This document shows, in pieces, positions 50,384 to 58,590 of a DNA stretch of 64,000 bases. Every line of letters starts with the position of its first letter. The first letter of the stretch is position 1. A model generated the notes under the pieces. It saw nothing but the letters and a program-made list of their open reading frames with translations. It had not been told where the DNA came from and made no database searches. The stretch comes from Caulobacter sp. (GTDB taxonomy: Bacteria; Pseudomonadota; Alphaproteobacteria; Caulobacterales; Caulobacteraceae), in assembly GCA_016125585.1 (NCBI GenBank), contig WGLL01000002.1, positions 1-64,000 of the forward strand. Direction: 5' to 3'. The translations under genes and the position numbers were made by a program.

Positions 50384-52633
50384 ATGAGCGTGCCGATTCA
50401 AGAAAGCTCGCCAGGGGAGGCGGACGCGGCGGGGTGGTTCTTCGAGAACAGCCGCGATCTCTTCGTCGTGGCCGGGCCCGACGGCGCCATCCGGCGCGTG
50501 AATCGCGCCTGGACCGAAGTCACCGGCTGGACGACCGACGAGTTGATCGGACGACGGCCCATCAGCCTCATCCATCGCGATGATCGGGCCGACTATCTGG
50601 CCATGGCCCGCAGCCTTGACCTCGACGGCGAGGGAATCAACGTCGCCCGGGTCCAGACCCGGGACGGGGGCTGGCTCTGGTTCGAGGCCCGCAACCGTCG
50701 GACGGACCGGGGCGACATGGTCGGCATCCTGCGGGACGTCACCGCCGATCGCGCCCGCGACGCCGAGTTGCTGGCGGCGCGCCGCGACCAGGCCATGCTG
50801 TCCGAGGCCGCCGGGATCGGCGCCTGGGCCTTCGAACCCCTGACGGGCAAGATCGCCTGGTCGCCGGACGTCCTCGCTCTGCTGGGGTGGTCCAAGGACG
50901 AGATCGACACCCCCGAGAGCTTTCTCGAGCGGCTGGAGGCAGACCAGCGCGAGACGGTGGGCGAGGCCTTCACCCGCGGTGTCGAGACGGGGGAAGGCGC
51001 GACGGTCGAGCACCGGATTTGCACCGCCGACGGCCGATGGCTGACCATGCGGGCCACCTTTCGAACCGAGAGCCGCGGAAGCCTGTTCGCCCTCAAGGGC
51101 ATTTCCCAGGACGTCACGGAACTGGCCGCCGCCCGGGACGCCGCCTTGCGCGGCGAGCAGCGGGTCACCACCCTGGCGGAGGAACTGACCGCAAATTCAA
51201 TCCGCCTGAAGATGGCGCTGGCCGCCGCCGAGGCCGGCGCCTTCGAGATCGACCACGAAAACCAGAGCTTCTGGGCTTCGGACAAGTTCTATGAGCTGGT
51301 TGGTCGGCGGTTGCGCTATCAGGAAATCATCCGCCCGGACGACACCCTTGTTCATCCCGACGACGCCGGCTCCCTGGCCGACGCCATCCGGCGCTGGACC
51401 GACGACGGGCCCGCCCAGGCGGCCGATTTCCGCTTGCTGAGACCGGACGGCGATGACCGCTGGGTCCGGGTCTTCTACACCGCCGATCCCGAAGCCCGGC
51501 GCGGCGTCGGGCTGATCATGGATATTGACGCGCGCAAGCGTCAGGAGCTGGCCCTGGTGGCCGCGGAACAGACCGCCATGGCCGCCACCGAGGCGAAGGC
51601 CCGGTTCCTCGCCAATATGAGCCATGAACTTCGCACCCCGATGAACGGCGTGCTCGGCGTGCTCCATCTGTTGCAGCGCGAGCCGCTCACCGACGAGGGG
51701 CGCGGACTGCTGGAGGAGGCGCTTGGCTGCGGCCAGATGCTGACCACCCTGCTCAATGACGTCGTCGATTTCTCCAGGATCGAGGCCGGGCGGATGGATC
51801 TGGCCGTCGAGCCGGTCCAAGTCGGCAATCTGATCCAGGGAGTCGTGCGGCTGTTGTCGCCCCAGGCGCGCGACAAGGGCGTGGCTCTGCGGCTGGAGGG
51901 CGCCGACGCCCTGGGCTGGGCTCTGACCGACGATGTGCGTCTGCGACAGGCGCTGTTCAATCTGATCGGCAACGCGGTCAAGTTCACCCTCAAGGGTCAT
52001 GTCGCCATCCGCTGCGCCCGGGATTGCGAGACCCTGCGGTTCGAGATCGAGGACACCGGCGTCGGCATTCCCCTGGCCGCCCAGGAGAGCCTGTTCCAGC
52101 GGTTCCACCAGGCCGACGGCTCCACCACCCGCCAGTTCGGCGGCTCCGGCCTGGGCCTGGCCATCACCGGCCGACTGGCGGAACTCATGGGAGGGGGCGT
52201 CGATTTCGTGTCCAGTCCCGGCGAGGGATCGACCTTTACCCTGACGGTCAGGGCGCCAGCGCCAGCGACCGCACCGCTGACCGAACCGGCCGAGACCGGC
52301 GGCGAGGTGTTGTCCGGACTGAGAATCCTGGTGGTCGAGGACAATCCGACCAACCGCATGATCGCCGTCAAGCTGCTGGAAAGTCTCGGCGCCGAGGCCG
52401 CCACCGCCAATGACGGCGAGGACGGGGTGGCGGCGGCGGCCCTCGACGGCCCGGCGGCCCAAGTCCCGATCATCGCCCTGACCGCCAATGTCATGTCGCA
52501 CCAGCGCCACGCCTATCTGGCCGCCGGCATGGACGGGGTGGTGGCCAAGCCGATGTCGCCGGCGGCCCTGCTGACCGAGATCGTCAGGATTTCCGGCGGC
52601 GACGCGGCGATCCCCGACAGCAACGCGGCCTGA
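50384..52633 (+). CDS. Soluble PAS hybrid histidine kinase with a receiver lacking its phosphoacceptor
   Basis: 749 residues. Three PAS-like domains (~15-130, 135-260, 275-395: WFFENSRDLFVVAGPDGAI, GIGAWAFEPLTGKIAWSPDVLALLGW, GAFEIDHENQSFWASDKFYELVG), HisKA with His414 (NMSHELRTPMNGVLG), HATPase with LFNLIGNAVKFTL, EDTGVGIPLAAQ and GSGLGLAITGRLAELMGGG. The C-terminal receiver has Glu652-Asp653 (VVEDNPTNRM), but it passes from DGEDGVAAAA directly to LDGPAAQVPIIALTAN at residue 686/687. The strand and loop bearing the phosphorylated Asp (the LMDxxMPxMDG region, about 25 residues) are missing in frame. Start ATG 50384 preferred over TTG 50372. Confidence 0.92.
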   Translation: MSVPIQESSPGEADAAGWFFENSRDLFVVAGPDGAIRRVNRAWTEVTGWTTDELIGRRPISLIHRDDRADYLAMARSLDLDGEGINVARVQTRDGGWLWFEARNRRTDRGDMVGILRDVTADRARDAELLAARRDQAMLSEAAGIGAWAFEPLTGKIAWSPDVLALLGWSKDEIDTPESFLERLEADQRETVGEAFTRGVETGEGATVEHRICTADGRWLTMRATFRTESRGSLFALKGISQDVTELAAARDAALRGEQRVTTLAEELTANSIRLKMALAAAEAGAFEIDHENQSFWASDKFYELVGRRLRYQEIIRPDDTLVHPDDAGSLADAIRRWTDDGPAQAADFRLLRPDGDDRWVRVFYTADPEARRGVGLIMDIDARKRQELALVAAEQTAMAATEAKARFLANMSHELRTPMNGVLGVLHLLQREPLTDEGRGLLEEALGCGQMLTTLLNDVVDFSRIEAGRMDLAVEPVQVGNLIQGVVRLLSPQARDKGVALRLEGADALGWALTDDVRLRQALFNLIGNAVKFTLKGHVAIRCARDCETLRFEIEDTGVGIPLAAQESLFQRFHQADGSTTRQFGGSGLGLAITGRLAELMGGGVDFVSSPGEGSTFTLTVRAPAPATAPLTEPAETGGEVLSGLRILVVEDNPTNRMIAVKLLESLGAEAATANDGEDGVAAAALDGPAAQVPIIALTANVMSHQRHAYLAAGMDGVVAKPMSPAALLTEIVRISGGDAAIPDSNAA

Positions 52634-52702
52634 TCCCTTCCGTATCGACCGTCACGGATGCTAGACCGGCATCACAGTGATGACCTCGGGGGAGGATGAC
52701 GA

Positions 52703-54358
52703 ATGACCAACGCGGCGGATGAGGCGCGCGAGGCGCCAGCCTCCATGTTCACGGTGGTGGCGGCCTCCTCGGCGGGCACCGCCTTCGAATGGTATGACTT
52801 CTTCATCTTCGGCTCCCTGGCCGGGGTGATCTCCAAGGTCTTCTTCACCGGCCTGAACGAAACCGCCGGTCTGGTCGCGGCCCTGGCCCTGTTCGGCACC
52901 GGCTTCGCCTTCCGGCCGCTAGGGGCCCTGATCTTCGGCCGGATGGGCGACAAGGTCGGCCGCAAGGCCGCCTTCCTGATCACCGTGACCCTGATGGGCG
53001 GCGCCACCTTCGCCATCGGCCTGCTGCCGACCTACGACCAGGTCGGCATCCTCTCGCCCATCCTGCTGATCTTCCTGCGCATCCTGCAGGGCACGGCGCT
53101 GGGCGGCGAATACGGCGGCGCGGCCATCTATGTCGCCGAACACGCCCCGGCCAACAAACGCGGCCAGATGACCGGCTGGATCCAGTCCTCTGCGGCGCTC
53201 GGCCTGATCGGCGCCCTGCTGGTCATCCTGGCCACCCGCACCGCCATGGGCGAGGTCAATTTCGAGGGCTGGGGCTGGCGGATTCCGTTCCTGATCTCCT
53301 CGGGCCTGCTGGCGGTGTCGATCTTCATGCGCATGAAGCTGGCCGAGAGCCCCAGCTTCCAGAAGCTGAAGGAGGCGGGCGAGCAGTCGCCCCACCCCTT
53401 CCGCGAGGCCTTCGCCCAGTGGAAGAACCTCAAGCTGGTGCTGATCGCCCTGTTCGCCATCATGTGCGCCCAGGGCGCCGTCTGGTACTGCGCCTTCTTC
53501 TACAGCCAGGTCTATATGGAGAAGTTCCTCAAGGTGCCGCCGGCGACGGTCAACCTGCTGATCCTGATCGTCACCATCATCTCCGCGCCGCTGTATGTCT
53601 TCTTCGGCTGGCTGTCGGATCGCTATGGCCGCAAATGGGTGATGTGGTTCGGCATGGTGCTGGCCTTGCTGGCCTTCCTGCCCGGCTTCCACATGATGAC
53701 CCGCTTCGCCAACCCGGGCCTGGCCGAGGCCAACCAGCGCACCCCGGTGGTGGTCATCGCCGACCCGGCCGCCTGCACCCTGCAGTTCGATCCGGTCGGC
53801 AAGAGCGCCTTCGTCACCAGCTGCGACATCGCCAAGAGCTACCTGGCCAACGCCGGCATCAACTACAAGAACCAGGCGGCGCCCGCCGGTTCCGTGGCGG
53901 TGGTCCGGATCGGCCAGTCCGAAGTCGTTTCCGTGGAAGGGGCGGGCTTCGACAAGGCGACCCTGAAGACCATCAAGGCCGGTGTCGAGGATCGTCTCAA
54001 GGCGGCGCTGAGCGAGGCCGGCTATCCGGCGACGGCCGACCCGGCGCGGATCAATTTCGCCGGCCTTCTGGGCGTGCTGCTGATCTTCACCATCGCCGCC
54101 ACCGCCCTCTACGGCCCCCAGGCCTCGGCCCTGGTCGAGATGTTCCCCACGCGGGTTCGCTACACCGCCCTGTCGCTGCCCTATCATGTCGGCACCGGCT
54201 GGGTCGGCGGCTTCGTTCCGTTCAGCGCCTTCGCTATCGTCGCGGCGACCGGCAACATCTATGCGGGCCTGGCCTATCCGATCTTTTTCACCGGCGTCAG
54301 CGTGCTGGCGACCCTGGTCTTCCTGAAGGAAACCAACGGCCGGTCCCTGGATTTCTGA
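52703..54358 (+). CDS. MFS metabolite:proton symporter (MHS family) with periplasmic insert
   Basis: 551 residues with about 12 helices. AGTAFEWYDFFIFGSLAG, the loop 2-3 motif RMGDKVGRKAAFL, LRILQGTALGGEYGGAAIYVAEHAP and KETNGRSLDF at the end are metabolite:H+ symporter (ProP/ShiA-like) signatures. A soluble insertion of ~110 residues (approximately 330-445) lies between helices 8 and 9, with a Cys pair (AACTLQ, TSCDIA) likely disulfide-bonded. Such inserts are known in some alphaproteobacterial relatives. Substrate is unknown, probably a small organic acid or zwitterion. Confidence 0.9.
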   Translation: MTNAADEAREAPASMFTVVAASSAGTAFEWYDFFIFGSLAGVISKVFFTGLNETAGLVAALALFGTGFAFRPLGALIFGRMGDKVGRKAAFLITVTLMGGATFAIGLLPTYDQVGILSPILLIFLRILQGTALGGEYGGAAIYVAEHAPANKRGQMTGWIQSSAALGLIGALLVILATRTAMGEVNFEGWGWRIPFLISSGLLAVSIFMRMKLAESPSFQKLKEAGEQSPHPFREAFAQWKNLKLVLIALFAIMCAQGAVWYCAFFYSQVYMEKFLKVPPATVNLLILIVTIISAPLYVFFGWLSDRYGRKWVMWFGMVLALLAFLPGFHMMTRFANPGLAEANQRTPVVVIADPAACTLQFDPVGKSAFVTSCDIAKSYLANAGINYKNQAAPAGSVAVVRIGQSEVVSVEGAGFDKATLKTIKAGVEDRLKAALSEAGYPATADPARINFAGLLGVLLIFTIAATALYGPQASALVEMFPTRVRYTALSLPYHVGTGWVGGFVPFSAFAIVAATGNIYAGLAYPIFFTGVSVLATLVFLKETNGRSLDF

Positions 54359-54430
54359 TCCCCCGCGACCGAACGCCGCGCCCCGTCGGCGTTAACGGGC
54401 CTTCAGCCAGGTCGGTGCTAGCGGACGAGG

Positions 54431-55615
54431 ATGATTTCTCGACGGGCCAGCAGCGCGCCACGGGGCGCAAAACTTGACGCACGCGCCTTCGAGTCCATCG
54501 TTCGCGCCCATGAGGCCTTCGTCACCGGCCGGCCCGGCGGTTCCCGCATCCTGCCGCGATATGTCGTCGCCAACGGCTTTCGCTGCGACCTCAGAAAGCT
54601 CAGTGACGCCGACTTTACCGGCGCCGACCTCAGCGGCACGACCTTTGTCGGCACCGACCTTCGTCGCGCCGCCCTCTATTGCGCGCGCATGGCCGGATGC
54701 GACCTTCGCGGCGCCCATCTGGATCGGGCCGACCTGAGGGGGGCGGTGCTGAGCGGCGCCAACCTGGCCGGCGCCACTCTGGACGAGGCCGACATGCGGG
54801 CGGCGATACTCTGCGCCGCCGATCCGGTTCTGGGTCTGCGCTGGATCGGCGGCGCCAGCATGGGCGGGGCGCGGATGGACCGGGCCGACCTCACCGGCGC
54901 CGAGGCCCACGCCGTCGACTTCACCGGCTGTTCGCTCCGCGGCGCCAAGCTGCGCAACGCCAATCTCAAGAACGCCGTGCTGGTGGGGGCCAATCTGCAC
55001 GGGGTCGACCTGCGCGGAGCCAGGATAGAAGGGGTCAAGCTCGAGGGGACCATCCTGACGGGCGTCGATCTGCCCGCTCTCGGCATTTCGCCAAAGGCCC
55101 TGGCCGGTTGCGTCGTCGATCCGACCCCCGAGGCCATGGCGCAACGCCCCCGACTGGCGTCCATCGTCGATCAGGGGGAGGCCTGGGCCAACAGCAACGG
55201 CAAGACCGGCGCGCCCTGCAATCTCGACGACGAGGATGTGCGGCCGCTTGGCGCGCTGTTGAGCGGCAGGACGCTGCCGGCCTTTTCGGCCCGCCGGGCC
55301 CTGCTCGTGGACATGAACCTGTCGGAAAGCCAGCTGGCGGGCGCGCGCTTCGACGGCGCCGACCTGCGTGGCGTCAATTTTCGCAATTGCGACCTTCGCG
55401 GGGCGTCGTTCAGGGGCGCGCGCCTCTCACACGCCGCTTTCCAGGATGCCGACCTTGGCCCGCTGCCCTTGAGGGATGGACGCGAACGGCCAGTCGATTT
55501 CGAGGGCGCGGTGCTGACCGGGACCGGCATCACCCCGCGTCGACCACCGCCGCCCGCGCTTTCGGCAGCCGACCGGCCTCGAGTGTCGGCAACCGTCGCC
55601 ACCCTGGAGATCTAG
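54431..55615 (+). CDS. Pentapeptide-repeat protein
   Basis: 394 residues with two right-handed beta-helix blocks of A(D/N)LXX repeats: ~58-205 (DADFTGADLSGTTFVGTDLRRA, CDLRGAHLDRADLRGAVLSGANLAGATL, LKNAVLVGANLHGVDLRGARI) and ~295-355 (ADLRGVNFRNCDLRGASFRGARLS). Between them lies a ~90-residue non-repeat segment (RPRLASIVDQGEAWANSNG). A short N-terminal region (FESIVRAHEAFVTGRPGGSR) precedes. No signal peptide, so cytoplasmic. It may be a scaffold or DNA-mimic type protein; function unknown. Its stop overlaps the convergent modB stop. Confidence 0.88.
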   Translation: MISRRASSAPRGAKLDARAFESIVRAHEAFVTGRPGGSRILPRYVVANGFRCDLRKLSDADFTGADLSGTTFVGTDLRRAALYCARMAGCDLRGAHLDRADLRGAVLSGANLAGATLDEADMRAAILCAADPVLGLRWIGGASMGGARMDRADLTGAEAHAVDFTGCSLRGAKLRNANLKNAVLVGANLHGVDLRGARIEGVKLEGTILTGVDLPALGISPKALAGCVVDPTPEAMAQRPRLASIVDQGEAWANSNGKTGAPCNLDDEDVRPLGALLSGRTLPAFSARRALLVDMNLSESQLAGARFDGADLRGVNFRNCDLRGASFRGARLSHAAFQDADLGPLPLRDGRERPVDFEGAVLTGTGITPRRPPPPALSAADRPRVSATVATLEI

Positions 55616-56304
55616 CCGGTTCCCGCCCGGCGCAGGGCCCAGCGGGTCAGGGCGTCGGCCCCCATCACCGCGGCGATGGCGATCAGCGCCGAGACCAGGC
55701 AGAGGGCGGCGGCCCGTTGTTCGCCGCCGGGGGTCTGGATCGCCTGATAGATGGCCGAGGGCAGGGTCAGGCTGACGCCCGGAATGGCGGCGGCGAAGGT
55801 GATGGTCGCGCCGAATTCGCCCAGGGCCTTGGCGAAGCCCAGCACCGCTCCGGCCGCGACCCCGGGGAGGGCCAGCGGCAGGGTCACCCGCAGCAGCCGC
55901 GACCAGGGACCGGCCCCCAGGGTGCGGGCGGCCTGATCGACCTGGGGCGGAATGGCCTCGATCGCCAGCCGCATGGGCCGCACCATCAGCGGAAAGGCCA
56001 TCACCGCCGCGGCCAGGGCCGCGCCGGTCCAGTCGAAGGCGAGGACCACGCCGATCCTGGCCAAAGGCTGGCCGAGCCAGCCCTGGCGGCCCAGCAGCAG
56101 CAGCAGGATATAGCCGGTGGCGACCGGCGGCAGGACCAGCGGCAGGTGGGTCGCCGCATCGAGCAGGGCGCGACCGGGAAACCGTCCCCGGGCCAGGGCC
56201 AGGGCGACGGCGAAGGCCAGGGGCATGGCCAGCAGGGTCGCGGTCAGGGCCACGCGCAGCGACAGCAGAACGATCGACAGATCCTGCCCGGTCAGCCCCG
56301 ACAT
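55612..56304 (-). CDS. modB: Molybdate ABC transporter permease
   Basis: 230-residue inner-membrane permease closely resembling E. coli ModB: FPGRALLDAATHLPLVLPPVATGYILLLLLGRQGW, AAVMAFPLMVRPMRLAIEAIPPQVDQAARTLGAG, LPLALPGVAAGAVLGFAKALGEFGATITFAAAIPG (the EAA loop) and SAIYQAIQTPGGEQRAAALCL. No modA or modC is adjacent. It sits 13 bases after the siroheme synthase gene on the same strand, so it is transcribed with it. The molybdoenzyme at 39.7 kb would be one customer for molybdate. Confidence 0.92.
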   Translation of the reverse strand: MSGLTGQDLSIVLLSLRVALTATLLAMPLAFAVALALARGRFPGRALLDAATHLPLVLPPVATGYILLLLLGRQGWLGQPLARIGVVLAFDWTGAALAAAVMAFPLMVRPMRLAIEAIPPQVDQAARTLGAGPWSRLLRVTLPLALPGVAAGAVLGFAKALGEFGATITFAAAIPGVSLTLPSAIYQAIQTPGGEQRAAALCLVSALIAIAAVMGADALTRWALRRAGTG

Positions 56305-56317
56305 TATCGCCGGCGCC

Positions 56318-57211
56318 TCATCCGGCCGGCGCCGCGAGCATGACCTCGACGGCGACGTCCGCCCCGGCCAGGGCCTTGAGCATGGCCGCGTCGGGCGCGC
56401 GGGTGATCAGGCGAACCACCTGGCGGCCGGCGCGGGCCAGGGCGACCAGGGCCTCGGCGCCGGCGTCGTCGGGCGACAGGCGGCCGGCGTCGCGGCGGGC
56501 AAGGGCCAGAACCGCCGGGTCGACATCGGCGTCGGCGGCGAGAACGTCGGCCTCGGCCAGGGCCCGGGCGGCGCGCAGGGTCAGGAGATCGGCGGGGCCC
56601 CTCCCGGCGACGATGGCGATCCGCCCCACCGGAGCGCCGCGCCGGTCCAGCGCCGCGCGGAGCAGGGCCTCGCCCCGCTCCATGTCGCCGGCCATGGCCG
56701 CCTCGGCGGCCTCGCCCGACAGGGCGGCGCGCAGGAAGGCGCGGCGGGCGACCAGATCGGGATAGGCCTCGCGCACCTCCGCCTGCATCCGCTTGAGCAG
56801 GACGGCGACCCGCCCGGCGCCCGCCGGCACCCGGGCCTCGATGTCATTGCGCAACAGGGCCGCCAGCATCGGCGCCGCCCCGGTGGTGCCGATCGCCGCC
56901 ACCACGGCCCCGCGGTCGATCACCGCCGGGGTGTTGAAGTCGCAAAGCTCGGGCCGGTCGACGACATTGACCAGAACCCGCGCGGCGCGGGCAGCGCCGG
57001 CCGCCGCCTGGACGAACAGGTCGTCGCCGGTGATGAAGGCCATCAAGGCGCCGCCATAGGCCCCGACGAGAAAGGCCTGGGGTCCCTCCAGCCGCACCAG
57101 CTGGGCCGGCGAGCCGTCGAACAGCCGCGCCTTGGCCTCGGCCGCCTCGCCGGTTCCGGCGATGACGACGCGGCGACCCTCAAGCGGGAAGAAGGCGGGG
57201 AAGGCGTCCAT
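56318..57211 (-). CDS. Siroheme synthase (CysG-like), C-terminal methyltransferase domain shortened
   Basis: 297 residues. The N-terminal part (1-~195) is precorrin-2 dehydrogenase/ferrochelatase: MDAFPAFFPLEGRRVVIAGTGEAAEAKARL, VLVNVVDRPELCDFNTPAVIDRGAVVAAIGTTGAAPMLAALLRNDIEA, then a helical dimerisation segment. The C-terminal ~100 residues begin GRIAIVAGRGPADLLTLRAARALAEADVLAADADVDPAVLALARRDAGR. This is the first strand-helix pair of the uroporphyrinogen methyltransferase (SUMT) domain, but only about 40% of that domain is present. Likely makes siroheme from precorrin-2 but not precorrin-2 itself. Co-directional with the lipoprotein upstream and modB downstream. Confidence 0.87.
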   Translation of the reverse strand: MDAFPAFFPLEGRRVVIAGTGEAAEAKARLFDGSPAQLVRLEGPQAFLVGAYGGALMAFITGDDLFVQAAAGAARAARVLVNVVDRPELCDFNTPAVIDRGAVVAAIGTTGAAPMLAALLRNDIEARVPAGAGRVAVLLKRMQAEVREAYPDLVARRAFLRAALSGEAAEAAMAGDMERGEALLRAALDRRGAPVGRIAIVAGRGPADLLTLRAARALAEADVLAADADVDPAVLALARRDAGRLSPDDAGAEALVALARAGRQVVRLITRAPDAAMLKALAGADVAVEVMLAAPAG

Positions 57212-57622
57212 TCAGTCGGTCCTGCATCCCTTGTAGGGCCCGCCGGGGAAGCCTTCGAGCATGGCCTCGTCGCCCTTGCCCCAGATCTGTCGGGTCCCGT
57301 CGCCGTAGCGGGCGCCTGAGGCGGAAATCAGGTGCGGCAGGGTTTTTGTCAGACCGCCGGCGCTGACCTGGACCTTGTCGTCCGGCAGGCCCCAGGCGGC
57401 GGTAAAGTGCTTGCCGCCGGCGCAGCGATAGACCAGCGGCGCGGAAATGGCGCCGGGGGCGGCGCTGGTTCCGGGGGCCGGGCGGGGCGGAAGCGGGCGG
57501 GGCGGCCTGACGGCGGGGCCGGCCGGGGCGGAGGCCGGCGGCGGCGGCGCGCGGTCGGGCACTCCGGCACAGGCGGCCAGGCTGAGGCTCAGGATCGCCG
57601 GGGCAAGGAGGCGACGGATCAT
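57212..57622 (-). CDS. MliC-like lipoprotein
   Basis: 136 residues. Lipobox LAAC (MIRRLLAPAILSLSLA-AC), a long proline-rich linker (~25-65), and a MliC-type domain, the fold of membrane-bound C-type lysozyme inhibitors: LVYRCAGGKHFTAAW, VSAGGLTKTLPHLISASGARYGDG, ALEG-like MLEGFPGGPYKGC with a terminal Cys that can pair with the first. Its start overlaps the cytochrome c stop (ATGA), and its stop abuts the next gene. Confidence 0.85.
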   Translation of the reverse strand: MIRRLLAPAILSLSLAACAGVPDRAPPPPASAPAGPAVRPPRPLPPRPAPGTSAAPGAISAPLVYRCAGGKHFTAAWGLPDDKVQVSAGGLTKTLPHLISASGARYGDGTRQIWGKGDEAMLEGFPGGPYKGCRTD

Positions 57623-58005
57623 TTCTGGGTCTTGAGCCAGGCGATCACGGCCGCCCGCGCCCTGGCGTCGCCGACCCGCGTGAACATCTTGCCGCCCGGC
57701 GCGAAGGCGGCGGGATTGCTCAGATAGGCGTCGAGGCTGGCGTCGGTCCAGACGCCGCCCTTGCCGGACAGAGCCTTCGAATAGGCGTAGCCGGGGGCCC
57801 CGGCCACCTTGCGGCCCACCACGCCCTTGAGGCCGGGACCAGCCGGACTGTTGGCGGCGGTCACGGTGTGACAGCTCTTGCACTGGGCGTTGAAGGTCGC
57901 GGCCCCATTCTGGGCCAGGGCGTCCTGGGCGAAGGCCTTCGGGGCGAAGGCGGCGCCGGCCGCGACCGAAGCGACCAGCAGGGCGAAGAGACCGGAGACG
58001 CGCAT
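57619..58005 (-). CDS. Class I c-type cytochrome
   Basis: 128-residue periplasmic electron carrier. Signal peptide (MRVSGLFALLVASVAAGAAFAPKAFA), heme-attachment motif CKSCH in FNAQCKSCHTV, and the distal Met in GGKMFTRVG. The PGLKGVVGRKVAGAPGYAYS segment is typical of cytochrome c2/c550. ATG 58005 has an AAGGAG ribosome binding site. It overlaps the MliC-like gene downstream. Confidence 0.92.
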   Translation of the reverse strand: MRVSGLFALLVASVAAGAAFAPKAFAQDALAQNGAATFNAQCKSCHTVTAANSPAGPGLKGVVGRKVAGAPGYAYSKALSGKGGVWTDASLDAYLSNPAAFAPGGKMFTRVGDARARAAVIAWLKTQK

Positions 58006-58117
58006 GGGATGCTCCTTGGCGGATGCCGGGGGGATGCCGGGGGTCGGCGAAAGCATGGGGCCCCGGACGGCGGGGGGACAAGTCATTTCCCGCGTGGCGG
58101 GCCGGCGAGCAATGCAA

Positions 58118-58148
58118 AGGGCGCCGCTCCGGTGCGGAACGGCGCCCT
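58118..58148 (-). terminator. Terminator of trxA
   Basis: AGGGCGCCG / CGGCGCCCT hairpin with a 13-base loop, followed on the minus strand by TTTGCATT. It lies 40 bases after the trxA stop and separates it from the cytochrome gene. Confidence 0.65.
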
Positions 58149-58187
58149 GAAGCGTCTGTTGCGAGACGGCCGAAGCGCGCCGACGGC

Positions 58188-58520
58188 TCAGGCGGCCTTG
58201 ACGCCCGCCTCGGCCAGCCACTCGACGATCTTCTGCTTGGGCATGGCGCCGACCTTCATCGAGGTCATCTGGCCGCCGCTGAACAGCATCATGGTCGGGA
58301 TGCCGCGCACGCCGTAGCGCGAGGGGGTGGTCGGGCTTTCCTCGATGTTCAGCTTGGCGATGGTCACGTGATCGGCCAGTTCCTCGGCGATCTGCTCGAG
58401 CGCCGGGGCGATCTGCTTGCAGGGGCCGCACCATTCGGCCCAGAAATCGACCAGGACCGGCCGGTCCGATTGCAGCACGTCCTTGTCGAAGGACTCGTCG
58501 GAAACCTTGACGGTGCTCAT
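58188..58520 (-). CDS. trxA: Thioredoxin
   Basis: 110-residue disulfide reductant. Active site DFWAEWCGPCKQIAP, cis-proline GIPTMMLFSGG, and the conserved Asp in VLVDFW. No signal peptide, so cytoplasmic. It follows addA on the same strand by 70 bases and is followed by a strong terminator. Confidence 0.97.
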   Translation of the reverse strand: MSTVKVSDESFDKDVLQSDRPVLVDFWAEWCGPCKQIAPALEQIAEELADHVTIAKLNIEESPTTPSRYGVRGIPTMMLFSGGQMTSMKVGAMPKQKIVEWLAEAGVKAA

Positions 58521-58590
58521 AGGGAAACTCCTGTTGCGGCGCTGACGCGCCCGCGTTGAGGACCAGCATGTAAGGATGGTTCGGGCCCCG

